DNA of 60,082 nucleotides from Lachnospiraceae bacterium (GTDB taxonomy: Bacteria; Bacillota; Clostridia; Lachnospirales; Lachnospiraceae), in contig SVEK01000018.1 of NCBI GenBank assembly GCA_015057405.1, forward strand, positions 1 through 60,082, written 5' to 3'. Shown here piece after piece: positions 1-6,493 of the stretch. Numbering within the stretch: position 1 is the stretch's first letter; the number at the start of each line of letters is the position of its first letter. The notes beneath the pieces were generated by a model that had not been told where the DNA came from, did not search any database, and saw only the letters and a program-made list of their open reading frames with translations. Made by a program: the position numbers and the translations under genes.

Positions 1-22
1 TAGCATTTGCAACAAAAGCCAT
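1..22 (-). CDS. N-terminal fragment of a minus-strand gene running off the left edge
   Basis: Reading the minus strand from position 22 to the edge gives ATG followed by codons for AFVANA. A GAGGTGA ribosome binding site lies 5-11 bases ahead of the ATG (plus-strand positions 28-34). The spacing is ideal, so this is very probably the true start of a gene transcribed leftward. AT-rich sequence at 40-75 could hold its promoter. Only seven codons are visible, so no function can be assigned. Confidence 0.6.
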
Positions 23-143
23 ATAAATCACCTCGATATTTAATACTTATATTTTACCAAATATCTGGATGATTTGATATATCGTGTTAAATTTTCAAGG
101 TACAAATTTATATCAATGGTCAATGACTTTTGACACCCTAACC

Positions 144-273
144 TTACTAGGAAATTTCTTTGAAATTGTCCTAGTAATCAAAAGCGCTCCGCGGGTATCG
201 CACTGCGGCGGAGAAGAAAATGTTGCTAACGCAACCCGCCGCAGGCGGAGAATGTCGCAAGCGACATTCTTTA
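144..273. repeat. Modular palindromic repeat, unit 1
   Basis: This is a run of consecutive short inverted repeats. The first is a long AT-rich hairpin (TTACTAGGA at 144-152 against TCCTAGTAA at 169-177). Next come CTCCGC/GCGGAG (187-192 and 208-213), GTTGC-taac-GCAAC (222-235), CCGCC-gca-GGCGG (236-248) and GAATGTCGC-aa-GCGACATTC (250-269), then a T-rich tail. The same order recurs in the units at 277, 4415, 45993 and 46131. No coding capacity was recognised. Compare unit 2, which follows directly. Confidence 0.85.
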
Positions 274-276
274 TTC

Positions 277-422
277 CTTACCGGAAAATTTTGTTGAAAT
301 TGTCCTGGTAAGTAAAATGCTTTGCAAGAATTGCACTACGGCAGAGCAGAAGCAGAAAATGTTACTAACGCAACCTGTCGCAGGCGGAGAATCTCGCAAG
401 CGACATTCTTTGTTCTGCTGAC
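277..422. repeat. Modular palindromic repeat, unit 2 (degenerate)
   Basis: This is a second copy of the modular repeat, starting just after the T-rich tail of unit 1. The opening hairpin has arms TTACC-GGA and TCCTGGTAA, so pairing is largely kept although the sequence differs from unit 1. The CTCCGC arm has decayed. The last hairpin reads GAATCTCGC against GCGACATTC and has one mismatch. It appears to be an older copy. The rest of the 23-554 gap holds only AT-rich sequence and the promoter of the ABC operon. Confidence 0.8.
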
Positions 423-482
423 CTGGTTTCGCGGGTAAAATTCCTGTATTCATATCAATATGTTTTAAGTGTTTTTGATTTG

Positions 483-512
483 TTGGCATTATTGCTGAAC
501 ATGTGATATACT
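483..512 (+). promoter_or_regulatory. Promoter of the amino-acid ABC transporter operon
   Basis: TTGGCA (483-488) is followed after 18 bases by TATACT (507-512). A TGA at 504-506 gives an extended -10 (TGn). It lies 42 bases ahead of the first gene and just downstream of the repeat block. Confidence 0.6.
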
Positions 513-554
513 ATAGCCTGTGTAAAAATATATTCATATACGGAGGAAGATAAA

Positions 555-1376
555 ATGAAAAAATTAAGAAAATTGTTGGCAGTTGGTCTTGCTACTGTGT
601 GTGCAGTGGGTATGCTTGCCGGATGTGGCGGAAGTAAGGATAATAATTCGGCAGATTCTAATGATGTTGAAAATAGAACTACATTTACTGTTGGATTCGA
701 TGCAGAATATCCGCCATATGGATTTATGGATGAGTCAGGTGAGTATGTAGGATTTGATCTTGATCTTGCTGCGGAAGTTTGTGAAAGAAACGGATGGGAG
801 CTTGTAAAAACTCCTATTGACTGGGATGCAAAGGATCATGAACTTGACGCCGGAACAATTGACTGTATTTGGAATGGTTTCACAATTAATGGACGTGAAG
901 ACGATTATACCTGGTCGGAAGCATATGTGGATAATTCTCAGGTTATAATTACAAAAGCAGATGCAGGGATTGCAAAGTTAACTGATCTTGCAGGGAAGAC
1001 AGTGCTTGTTCAGGCTGATTCGGCTGCGCTTGCTTCACTTGAATCAGATGATCTTAAGAGTGTTTATGATTCTCTTGGTGAACTTACTCAGGTTAAAGAT
1101 TATAATACGGCTCTTATGACTCTTGAAAGTGGTGCTGCTGATGCTGTTGCACTTGATAAAGTCGTTGCAAAATATTATATTCAGGACAAGGAAGATGTAT
1201 TTGTAATTCTTGATGAAGAACTTTCAACAGAGCAATATGGTATCGGTTTTAAGAAAGGCAATGAGGCTCTGCGTGATGCCGTGCAGAAGACTCTCAAAGA
1301 GATGGTTGCAGACGGTACATTTGAAAAAATCGCTACAGAATGGGATCAGCAGGATGTTATTATTCTTTCTGAGTGA
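555..1376 (+). CDS. Amino-acid ABC transporter, substrate-binding lipoprotein
   Basis: This is a periplasmic-type solute receptor (SBP_bac_3 family) that would capture a polar amino acid outside the membrane and deliver it to the permease and ATPase encoded next. Residues 1-24 form a lipoprotein signal with lipobox LAGC and acylated Cys24, followed by a Ser/Asn/Asp linker. The mature part starts TFTVGFDAEYPPYGF, typical of the family, and continues with GFDLDLAAE and WDGF-like ligand-loop sequence. Length (273 aa) is normal. GGAGGA sits 8 bases before the ATG. The exact substrate cannot be read from sequence; cystine, glutamine or arginine are all possible. Confidence 0.93.
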   Translation: MKKLRKLLAVGLATVCAVGMLAGCGGSKDNNSADSNDVENRTTFTVGFDAEYPPYGFMDESGEYVGFDLDLAAEVCERNGWELVKTPIDWDAKDHELDAGTIDCIWNGFTINGREDDYTWSEAYVDNSQVIITKADAGIAKLTDLAGKTVLVQADSAALASLESDDLKSVYDSLGELTQVKDYNTALMTLESGAADAVALDKVVAKYYIQDKEDVFVILDEELSTEQYGIGFKKGNEALRDAVQKTLKEMVADGTFEKIATEWDQQDVIILSE

Positions 1377-1473
1377 TTTTTTGATAAATTAATTGCGGAC
1401 AATGGATATTATCAATTTGAGTATTTGTGTGAATATGAATTGATAAGGCAGGGACTATGAGGAGGCTGTATTA

Positions 1474-2124
1474 ATGGATTTTGGTACAATAATAATTATG
1501 CTTTTAAAAGGTGCTGTTGTATCGCTGGAGGTATTTGCAGTAACCATGGTAGGCGCTTTGACGCTTGGACTTTTGGTTTGTTTTTTGCGGATGTCCAAGT
1601 ACGGAGTTTTGAGTTTTTTGGCTAAAGCGTACATATCAGTAATGCGTGGAACTCCGCTTATGTTACAGCTTTTACTTGTGTATTTTGGTCCTTATTATAT
1701 ATTTGGCATTTCGTTATCATCATCTTATAAGTTAATCGCAGTGTTTATCGGATTTGTATTAAATTATGCTGCGTATTTCGCTGAGATATACCGCTCGGGA
1801 ATTGAGGGTATTCCAATCGGCCAGTACGAAGCAGCTAAGATGCTTGGGTATTCCAGGAGCCAAACATTTTTACATATTATATTCCCGCAGGTTGTTAAGC
1901 GAATTATTCCGCCTGTTACTAACGAAACCATAACCCTTGTAAAAGATACTTCACTTGCATTTACAATTGCGGTACATGAGATGTTTACAATTGCCGGTGA
2001 GATAGCAGCAAGAGAACGGTCGGTAGTGGCATTTATTATTGCAGGCGGTATATATTACGTATTTAATCTTTTAGTTGCATGGGCGTTTTCGAAACTTGAG
2101 AAGAAACTTAGTTATTACAGATAG
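1474..2124 (+). CDS. Amino-acid ABC transporter permease
   Basis: This is a membrane component of the His/Glu/Gln/Arg-type importer family (HisM/GlnP-like). It has about five hydrophobic segments and the cytoplasmic EAA loop that docks onto the ATPase, visible as EGIPIGQYEAAKMLGYS near residues 111-127. The family signature RGTPLMLQL lies near residue 58. Length (216 aa) is usual. A GAGGAGG ribosome binding site precedes the ATG. It is the middle gene of the operon, and only one permease is encoded, so it probably acts as a homodimer. Confidence 0.94.
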   Translation: MDFGTIIIMLLKGAVVSLEVFAVTMVGALTLGLLVCFLRMSKYGVLSFLAKAYISVMRGTPLMLQLLLVYFGPYYIFGISLSSSYKLIAVFIGFVLNYAAYFAEIYRSGIEGIPIGQYEAAKMLGYSRSQTFLHIIFPQVVKRIIPPVTNETITLVKDTSLAFTIAVHEMFTIAGEIAARERSVVAFIIAGGIYYVFNLLVAWAFSKLEKKLSYYR

Positions 2125-2136
2125 GGGGGCTGGCAG

Positions 2137-2886
2137 TTGAGTTTATTAAAGATTAATCATATCAAGAAAAAATTTGGTGATCTTGAGGTGTTAAAAGACA
2201 TATCCCTTGAAGTAAATGAAGGTAAAGTGCTTGCAATTATCGGTCCGTCCGGTTCCGGCAAGTCTACACTTCTTCGATGTGCTACCATGCTTGAAAAAGC
2301 AGATGAAGGTGAGATTATTTACGAAGGTTATCCTAATGTACTTGTAGCTAATAAAGATACACGAAAAGAGATTGGCAAAAATTTCGGACTTGTATTTCAG
2401 AACTTTAATCTCTTTCCTCATCGTTCCGTATTGCAAAATGTGTGCGATGCTCCGATTAAGGTTCAGAAAATTCCGGCGAAACAGGCTAAAGAAGAAGCCA
2501 TGGAACTGTTAAAAAAGATGGGGCTGGAGGATAAGGCTGATGATTATCCGCAACAATTGTCAGGCGGACAGTGTCAGAGAGTTTCAATAGCCAGAGCTCT
2601 TGCGCTTCATCCAAAAATTCTTTTCTTTGATGAGCCTACTTCTGCGCTTGACCCTGAACTTATTGGAGAGATTCTTAAAGTAATAAAAGATTTGGCTGCA
2701 GAAGATATGACGATGGTAATCGTTACACACGAAATGAATTTCGCAAAAAATGTTGCAGACAGAATAATATTTATGGACAAAGGTGTTATTGCTGTTGAAG
2801 GAACACCGGAGGATGTATTTAATTCTAATAATGAACGTATGCATGAATTCCTCGGCGTGTTGAATGATGATTTTGATGCCAGATAG
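2137..2886 (+). CDS. Amino-acid ABC transporter ATP-binding protein
   Basis: This is the ATPase that powers uptake. Walker [10 protein letters not shown] is at residues 36-44, the Q-loop glutamine is near 88, signature LSGGQ at 141-145 and Walker B ILFFDE at 161-166, followed by the D-loop SALD. Length (249 aa) matches GlnQ/HisP proteins. Translation most likely begins at a TTG codon, because GGGGGG lies just ahead at 2124-2129 and no ATG fits. The 12-base gap to the permease shows an operon. The operon ends at the terminator at 3004-3045. Confidence 0.95.
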   Translation: MSLLKINHIKKKFGDLEVLKDISLEVNEGKVLAIIGPSGSGKSTLLRCATMLEKADEGEIIYEGYPNVLVANKDTRKEIGKNFGLVFQNFNLFPHRSVLQNVCDAPIKVQKIPAKQAKEEAMELLKKMGLEDKADDYPQQLSGGQCQRVSIARALALHPKILFFDEPTSALDPELIGEILKVIKDLAAEDMTMVIVTHEMNFAKNVADRIIFMDKGVIAVEGTPEDVFNSNNERMHEFLGVLNDDFDAR

Positions 2887-3003
2887 AATATTATGGAATT
2901 GGTATGAAACTATAGTCATTTTGAAAAAGTGTTGATAATATTAAATGCGTAACAGATCTCAACTAATAAGAAACTCGAAAACCGCATAAATAAGGATGTT
3001 TTA

Positions 3004-3045
3004 GAGAGAATGGAGAGATAATCTCTGTTCTCTCTTTTCTTTCTT
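3004..3045 (+). terminator. Rho-independent terminator of the ABC transporter operon
   Basis: GAGAGAA (3004-3010) pairs with TTCTCTC (3028-3034). An inner stem AGAGA/TCTCT with loop TAA continues it, and a T-rich tract TTTTCTTTCTT follows. The 117 bases between the ATPase gene and this hairpin show nothing recognisable. Confidence 0.8.
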
Positions 3046-3078
3046 ACTGGGAAATTTCGTTGAAATTGTCCTAGGTAG
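3043..3078. repeat. Solo copy of the repeat family's opening hairpin
   Basis: CTTACTGGGAAATTTC is followed by GAAATTGTCCTAGGTAG and forms a hairpin almost identical to the first module of repeat units 1, 2 and 6. The GC-rich modules are absent. It begins inside the T-tract of the ABC operon terminator. The remaining part of the 2887-3344 gap (3079-3268) holds a 48-codon open frame with no start codon and nothing else recognised. Confidence 0.65.
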
Positions 3079-3268
3079 TTTTTATTACACCTAAGAATAA
3101 GATATATTCCGATTAAATAATGGCTATTGGGGATAACGCTATAAAGTAATAATTGGGAGGACTCAATTGCAACAAAAAGTAATTTAACGGGTGTGTCGAC
3201 TAAGATATTGGAAAATCCAATCAGATGGGAAATGGGGACAAAAAAATTCAAAAAGATTAAAAAAGTGC

Positions 3269-3297
3269 TTGACAAATACAATATAGTATAATATTAT
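3269..3297 (+). promoter_or_regulatory. Promoter of the PerR/Fur regulator gene
   Basis: TTGACA (3269-3274) is followed after 17 bases by TATTAT (3292-3297). Transcription would start near 3304, so the operator at 3309-3323 covers the first transcribed bases. Confidence 0.7.
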
Positions 3298-3308
3298 AAT
3301 ATCAATAA

Positions 3309-3323
3309 CAGTAATCATTACTG
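3309..3323. promoter_or_regulatory. PerR/Fur-type operator upstream of the regulator gene
   Basis: CAGTAAT-C-ATTACTG is a perfect 7-1-7 inverted repeat placed just after the predicted transcription start. This architecture matches PerR/Fur boxes. It implies negative autoregulation. A close copy lies before the rubrerythrin gene. Confidence 0.7.
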
Positions 3324-3344
3324 ATTTGAAGGAGAGGGGGTATT

Positions 3345-3725
3345 ATGGCAGGTCTTAAGTATAGCAAACAGAGAGAAGTTATAAAAGAGTATTTGAAATC
3401 TACTACCGAGCATCCGACAGCGGATATGGTATATGACAATGTGAGAAAAGTATTTCCTAAGATAAGTCTTGGAACAGTTTATCGAAATCTTAATCTTCTG
3501 GTGGAACACGGTGAAGCATTAAAGTTAGACTGTGGAGATTCATCTGAGAGATTTGATGGAAACACGCATAATCATTACCATTTCATGTGTAAAGAATGTG
3601 GTTGTGTGTCGGATTTGAAAATTGATTCACTGGCACATATAGACACTCTGGCAGCAAACGGATTTGATGGTGAGATTCATGGTCACGTTACATATTTCTA
3701 TGGAATATGTGCAAGATGTAAATAG
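3345..3725 (+). CDS. perR: Fur family transcriptional regulator, PerR-like
   Basis: This is a metal-dependent repressor of about the normal size (126 aa). The N-terminal winged helix contains [10 protein letters not shown] near residues 41-50, the DNA-recognition helix of Fur proteins. The C-terminal half has the metal-binding HNHYHF (75-80) and two CxxC pairs, CKEC (82-85) and CARC (122-125), which form the structural zinc site of PerR and many Fur proteins. GGAGAGGGGG precedes the ATG. The neighbouring rubrerythrin and matching operators favour a peroxide-sensing PerR role over iron or zinc sensing, but the sequence alone does not settle this. Confidence 0.87.
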   Translation: MAGLKYSKQREVIKEYLKSTTEHPTADMVYDNVRKVFPKISLGTVYRNLNLLVEHGEALKLDCGDSSERFDGNTHNHYHFMCKECGCVSDLKIDSLAHIDTLAANGFDGEIHGHVTYFYGICARCK

Positions 3726-3736
3726 TAATAATTACT
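3724..3736. promoter_or_regulatory. Second PerR-type operator, between perR and rubrerythrin
   Basis: AGTAAT-A-ATTACT is a 6-1-6 inverted repeat that overlaps the perR stop codon and lies 55 bases before the rubrerythrin start. It shares the AGTAAT/ATTACT halves of the box at 3309-3323. It could control a separate rubrerythrin transcript, although no convincing promoter was found next to it. Confidence 0.55.
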
Positions 3737-3790
3737 GATTTGTATGAAACTAAAAATAATTATTTTATAAAAGAAAAGGAGAAAAAGATT

Positions 3791-4333
3791 ATGGCTAAAT
3801 ATGTTTGTTCAGTATGTGGATATGTTCATGAAGGAGATGCAGCACCGGAGAAGTGTCCTGTATGTAATGTTCCTGCAGAGAAGTTTATCCTGCAGAGTGG
3901 AGAGAGAAGTTGGGCGGCAGAGCACGTTGTAGGCATTGCTCAGGGTGTACCGGAAGATATAATTGCTGACCTTAGAGCTAATTTTGAAGGAGAGTGTAGT
4001 GAGGTTGGTATGTATCTTGCTATGGCACGTGTGGCTCACAGAGAAGGTTATCCTGAGATTGGTCTTTACTGGGAAAAGGCTGCATGGGAAGAAGCAGAGC
4101 ATGCTGCTAAATTTGCAGAATTACTTGGTGAAGTAGTAACAGATTCAACAAAGAAAAACCTTGAGATGAGAGTAGAAGCTGAGAACGGAGCAACAGCTGG
4201 TAAATTTGACCTTGCAAAACGTGCTAAAGAGCATAACCTTGACGCAATCCATGACACAGTTCATGAGATGGCAAGAGACGAGGCAAGACATGGAAAGGCC
4301 TTCGAGGGACTTCTTAAGAGATACTTCAGCTAG
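3791..4333 (+). CDS. Reverse rubrerythrin (N-terminal rubredoxin, C-terminal diiron domain)
   Basis: This is an oxidative-stress protein that reduces hydrogen peroxide, or oxygen, in anaerobes. The order is reversed from classical rubrerythrin. The rubredoxin Fe(SCys)4 site comes first (Cys6, Cys9, Cys22, Cys25), then a four-helix diiron domain with EGECSE near 67, EEAEH (100-104) and DEARH (163-167). At 180 aa it matches the reverse rubrerythrins known to be PerR-controlled in Clostridium. The start at 3791 is chosen because AAAGGAG precedes it and MAKYVC begins the rubredoxin fold. A longer frame from 3740 has no ribosome binding site. Confidence 0.92.
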   Translation: MAKYVCSVCGYVHEGDAAPEKCPVCNVPAEKFILQSGERSWAAEHVVGIAQGVPEDIIADLRANFEGECSEVGMYLAMARVAHREGYPEIGLYWEKAAWEEAEHAAKFAELLGEVVTDSTKKNLEMRVEAENGATAGKFDLAKRAKEHNLDAIHDTVHEMARDEARHGKAFEGLLKRYFS

Positions 4334-4373
4334 AATGAGAATGGGTAAAACCCATATAATAGTGAAATTTTAT

Positions 4374-4416
4374 AGGTTTGGAGGATTCCTGAAAGGATGA
4401 ATCCAAACCTTTTTTA
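4374..4416 (+). terminator. Terminator after reverse rubrerythrin
   Basis: AGGTTT and GGATTC, with three bulged bases between them, pair with GAATCC and AAACCT (4399-4410). Six T residues follow. The repeat unit at 4415 begins in this T-run. Confidence 0.8.
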
Positions 4417-4550
4417 TATAGGAAAGTTCTCGAAAAGAACTCTCCTATATAATAAAAACGCTCCGCTAAGGATCGCACTGCGGTGGAGATGTAGATGTTG
4501 CTAAAGCAACCCGCCGCAGGCGGAGAATCTCGCAGGCGAGATTCTATTTT
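4415..4550. repeat. Modular palindromic repeat, unit 3
   Basis: It opens with a long hairpin (TATATAGGAAAGTTC against GAACTCTCCTATATA). The modules then follow: CTCCGC...GCGGTGGAG, GTTGC-taaa-GCAAC, CCGCC-gca-GGCGG and GAATCTCGC-agg-CGAGATTC, ending in TATTTT. It differs at one base in 136 from the unit at 45993-46128. The last stem has C-G where unit 1 has G-C, so pairing is conserved while sequence changes. Confidence 0.87.
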
Positions 4551-4624
4551 ACTAGGAAAATTCTTTGAAATTGTTGCTAACGCAACCCAACCCAGGTGGA
4601 GAATGTCGCAAGCGACATTCTTTG
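4551..4624. repeat. Modular palindromic repeat, unit 4 (internally deleted)
   Basis: A left half-hairpin (ACTAGGAAAATTCTTTGAAATTG) runs straight into GTTGC-taac-GCAAC, skipping the right arm and the CTCCGC module. It ends in GAATGTCGC-aa-GCGACATTC plus T residues. It seems to be a deletion derivative in tandem with unit 3. The stretch 4625-4772 beyond it is AT-rich and shows no feature. Confidence 0.75.
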
Positions 4625-4772
4625 TTCTTGATTTTACAAGACACAAATCAACCTTCTTTTAGCCTGTGGATAGTGTGTATGATGTTTTTGTAAAATCAAG
4701 TCGTTTCGTTATCGAAAGATATCTACATATAAAAAGCAGAAAATTAACAATAATAATGCAGGTGTGTTACAT

Positions 4773-6281
4773 TTATCTTGCATTAAAGAATGCTTTTCCT
4801 TTTTTCAACTTGATTCCTTTGGCTTCAAACATTTCCCTAACTGTTACCAGCTGAAATCCTTCTTTGAGGAGCTTTGGCACCATGATTTTAACGGCATCAG
4901 CGGTAGTGTCGTATATGTCATGCATAAGGATAATGTCGCCGTCTTTAACTTTGCCGATGACTTTATTAAGAATCTTTTTTTTGTTCCGTGATTTCCAGTC
5001 TTCAGTATCGATGCTCCATAGGATGACCGGATATTTTACGGACTTCATTATTTTTGGGGTGTGTTCACCGTAAGGCGTACGGACAAGAGTGTATTTTTTC
5101 CCGGTTGCCTTTTTAATTTTTTGCAGTGATTTTGAGAATTGTGATTTGATGTTGTCTTTTTTTAGGAGACTCAGTCGGGCGTGGTTGTAAGAGTGGCTGC
5201 CGATATCACACCCGAGCTCGAGTGCACGGTTAAGTACGTGCGGCGCTGTCGGAACCAGGTTCCCGACCACAAAAAATGTGGCATGACAATTGTATTTTTC
5301 CAACGTGTCAAGAATTTTTCCTGTGGTTTGTGAGTTTGGACCGTCATCAAATGTAAGTGCAACCATAGGTTTGTCAGGGTCTATGGTAAACGGTCCGTTA
5401 TTAGTTGTAGGAACATCAGGGACCGGCACATCAACATTTTTAAAAGGGTCGTATATAAAATAAGGAAGAATCTCATTTGCAGGTATCGTAAACGAAAGAC
5501 AGCCTAATTCCCCTGGTGCTATTGTAAATGGATCGAAATGCAAAGTTAGCCCATTATTTGACAGCGCGAATTTGGTAAAATTGTTGATGTCAGCGCTATA
5601 TCCGGAGGCGTATTCTTCCTGACCGGTATGAATATAAAAATTTGGATTGGCATTGACGTAACTTTTTGTTCTGAACGAGAAAAGCTCAATATAATCTCCT
5701 ATGAGAATGTCAGACAGAGCAATTTCTTTTCCGTTTGTGAGAAAAAAGTTGTGAGTGCGAACTTCCTTAACCGGATTAGCATAATTAGGAGAGTCATATT
5801 GCAGATAAAGAACAAAGGATGCTATGGAGTCTCCTGTAAGAAATGAATGATAATCCATGCTAAGATAAGGACGGGCGTCTGCGTTAGGCGCTACATAATC
5901 TGCAAAACTCTGCTTAAATGCTGCTAATGTGTTGTCAACATCCGCTTGAATAATATTATCAATTGCATCCATGCCGGTAACCGGGTAATTAATGTTGTAA
6001 TACAGATTGTTTTCGTCAGTAGTTATCGTTTCGGTGATTCCGATTTCTTTAGTTCCTGTGGTGTCCTGCTGGAAAAGAAATGAATTCAGCTCAGCAGAAT
6101 AATTTGTTGAAGGCAATTTGCTTGCGCAAGGAGTACTTACCGGTGAATTTTGGTTCATCGATTGCATAAAGTCACTGTATTTTATTTTCTTTATTATAAA
6201 AACAGATAAAACAAGTCCCAGCGCAAAAAGTACTGTTTTCATTATTATACTGTTTCTTTTGTTTTTTCTGTATGTACTCAT
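4773..6281 (-). CDS. PdaC-like membrane-anchored polysaccharide (peptidoglycan) deacetylase
   Basis: This is an N-deacetylase of the carbohydrate esterase 4 family, probably acting on cell-wall GlcNAc or MurNAc. An N-terminal anchor (about 13-30) leads to an extracytoplasmic domain (about 80-280) resembling DUF4163/DUF3298, as found in Bacillus PdaC. The NodB domain follows with all five motifs: TFDDGP (310-315), HSYNH (363-367), RTPYG (401-405), DTEDW (425-429) and ILMHD (451-455). The metal ligands and catalytic Asp are therefore present. GAGGA lies ahead of the ATG. The gene stands alone, divergent from secDF. The family assignment is firm; the exact substrate is inferred. Confidence 0.9.
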   Translation of the reverse strand: MSTYRKNKRNSIIMKTVLFALGLVLSVFIIKKIKYSDFMQSMNQNSPVSTPCASKLPSTNYSAELNSFLFQQDTTGTKEIGITETITTDENNLYYNINYPVTGMDAIDNIIQADVDNTLAAFKQSFADYVAPNADARPYLSMDYHSFLTGDSIASFVLYLQYDSPNYANPVKEVRTHNFFLTNGKEIALSDILIGDYIELFSFRTKSYVNANPNFYIHTGQEEYASGYSADINNFTKFALSNNGLTLHFDPFTIAPGELGCLSFTIPANEILPYFIYDPFKNVDVPVPDVPTTNNGPFTIDPDKPMVALTFDDGPNSQTTGKILDTLEKYNCHATFFVVGNLVPTAPHVLNRALELGCDIGSHSYNHARLSLLKKDNIKSQFSKSLQKIKKATGKKYTLVRTPYGEHTPKIMKSVKYPVILWSIDTEDWKSRNKKKILNKVIGKVKDGDIILMHDIYDTTADAVKIMVPKLLKEGFQLVTVREMFEAKGIKLKKGKAFFNAR

Positions 6282-6418
6282 CGGAAAATCCTCGCATAAA
6301 ATGTGAAATGTGTTTACTATGATAAACTATATCATTACAGAATAAAAGATGTTATAAATATTTTACAGATGATTTAATTATTGTTAAATTTATTGGGTAA
6401 ACAAGTTATGTAAATATG

Positions 6419-6448
6419 TTGCATTATTGACTGCCATTGTGATATAAT
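6419..6448 (+). promoter_or_regulatory. Promoter of secDF
   Basis: TTGCAT (6419-6424) is followed after 18 bases by TATAAT (6443-6448). A TGA immediately before the hexamer makes an extended -10. It lies 45 bases ahead of the start codon. Confidence 0.55.
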
Positions 6449-6493
6449 ACACAAATGTATTGGATTTTGTATTATAAAGGAGAATTGAGTAGT

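Noticed and set aside
144..422. Possible CRISPR array from repeated GC-rich blocks
   Set aside because: The repeats are palindromic modules of different sequence with no uniform spacer length, only two units lie here, and there are no cas genes.
1210..1392. Plus-strand 60-codon frame inside the substrate-binding gene
   Set aside because: It is a frame-shadow of the binding-protein gene with no independent start signal.
3155..3184. GGGAGG followed by TTG and six codons, resembling a leader peptide
   Set aside because: It is far from any gene it could attenuate, and no alternative hairpins were visible.
3145..3291. A 48-codon open frame with protein-like composition before perR
   Set aside because: It has no usable start codon or ribosome binding site, and its end overlaps the perR promoter. 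It may be a relic, but nothing supports a gene.
6443..6448. TTGACT at 6427 as -35 for secDF
   Set aside because: It would leave only 10 bases to the TATAAT, too short. TTGCAT at 6419 fits better.
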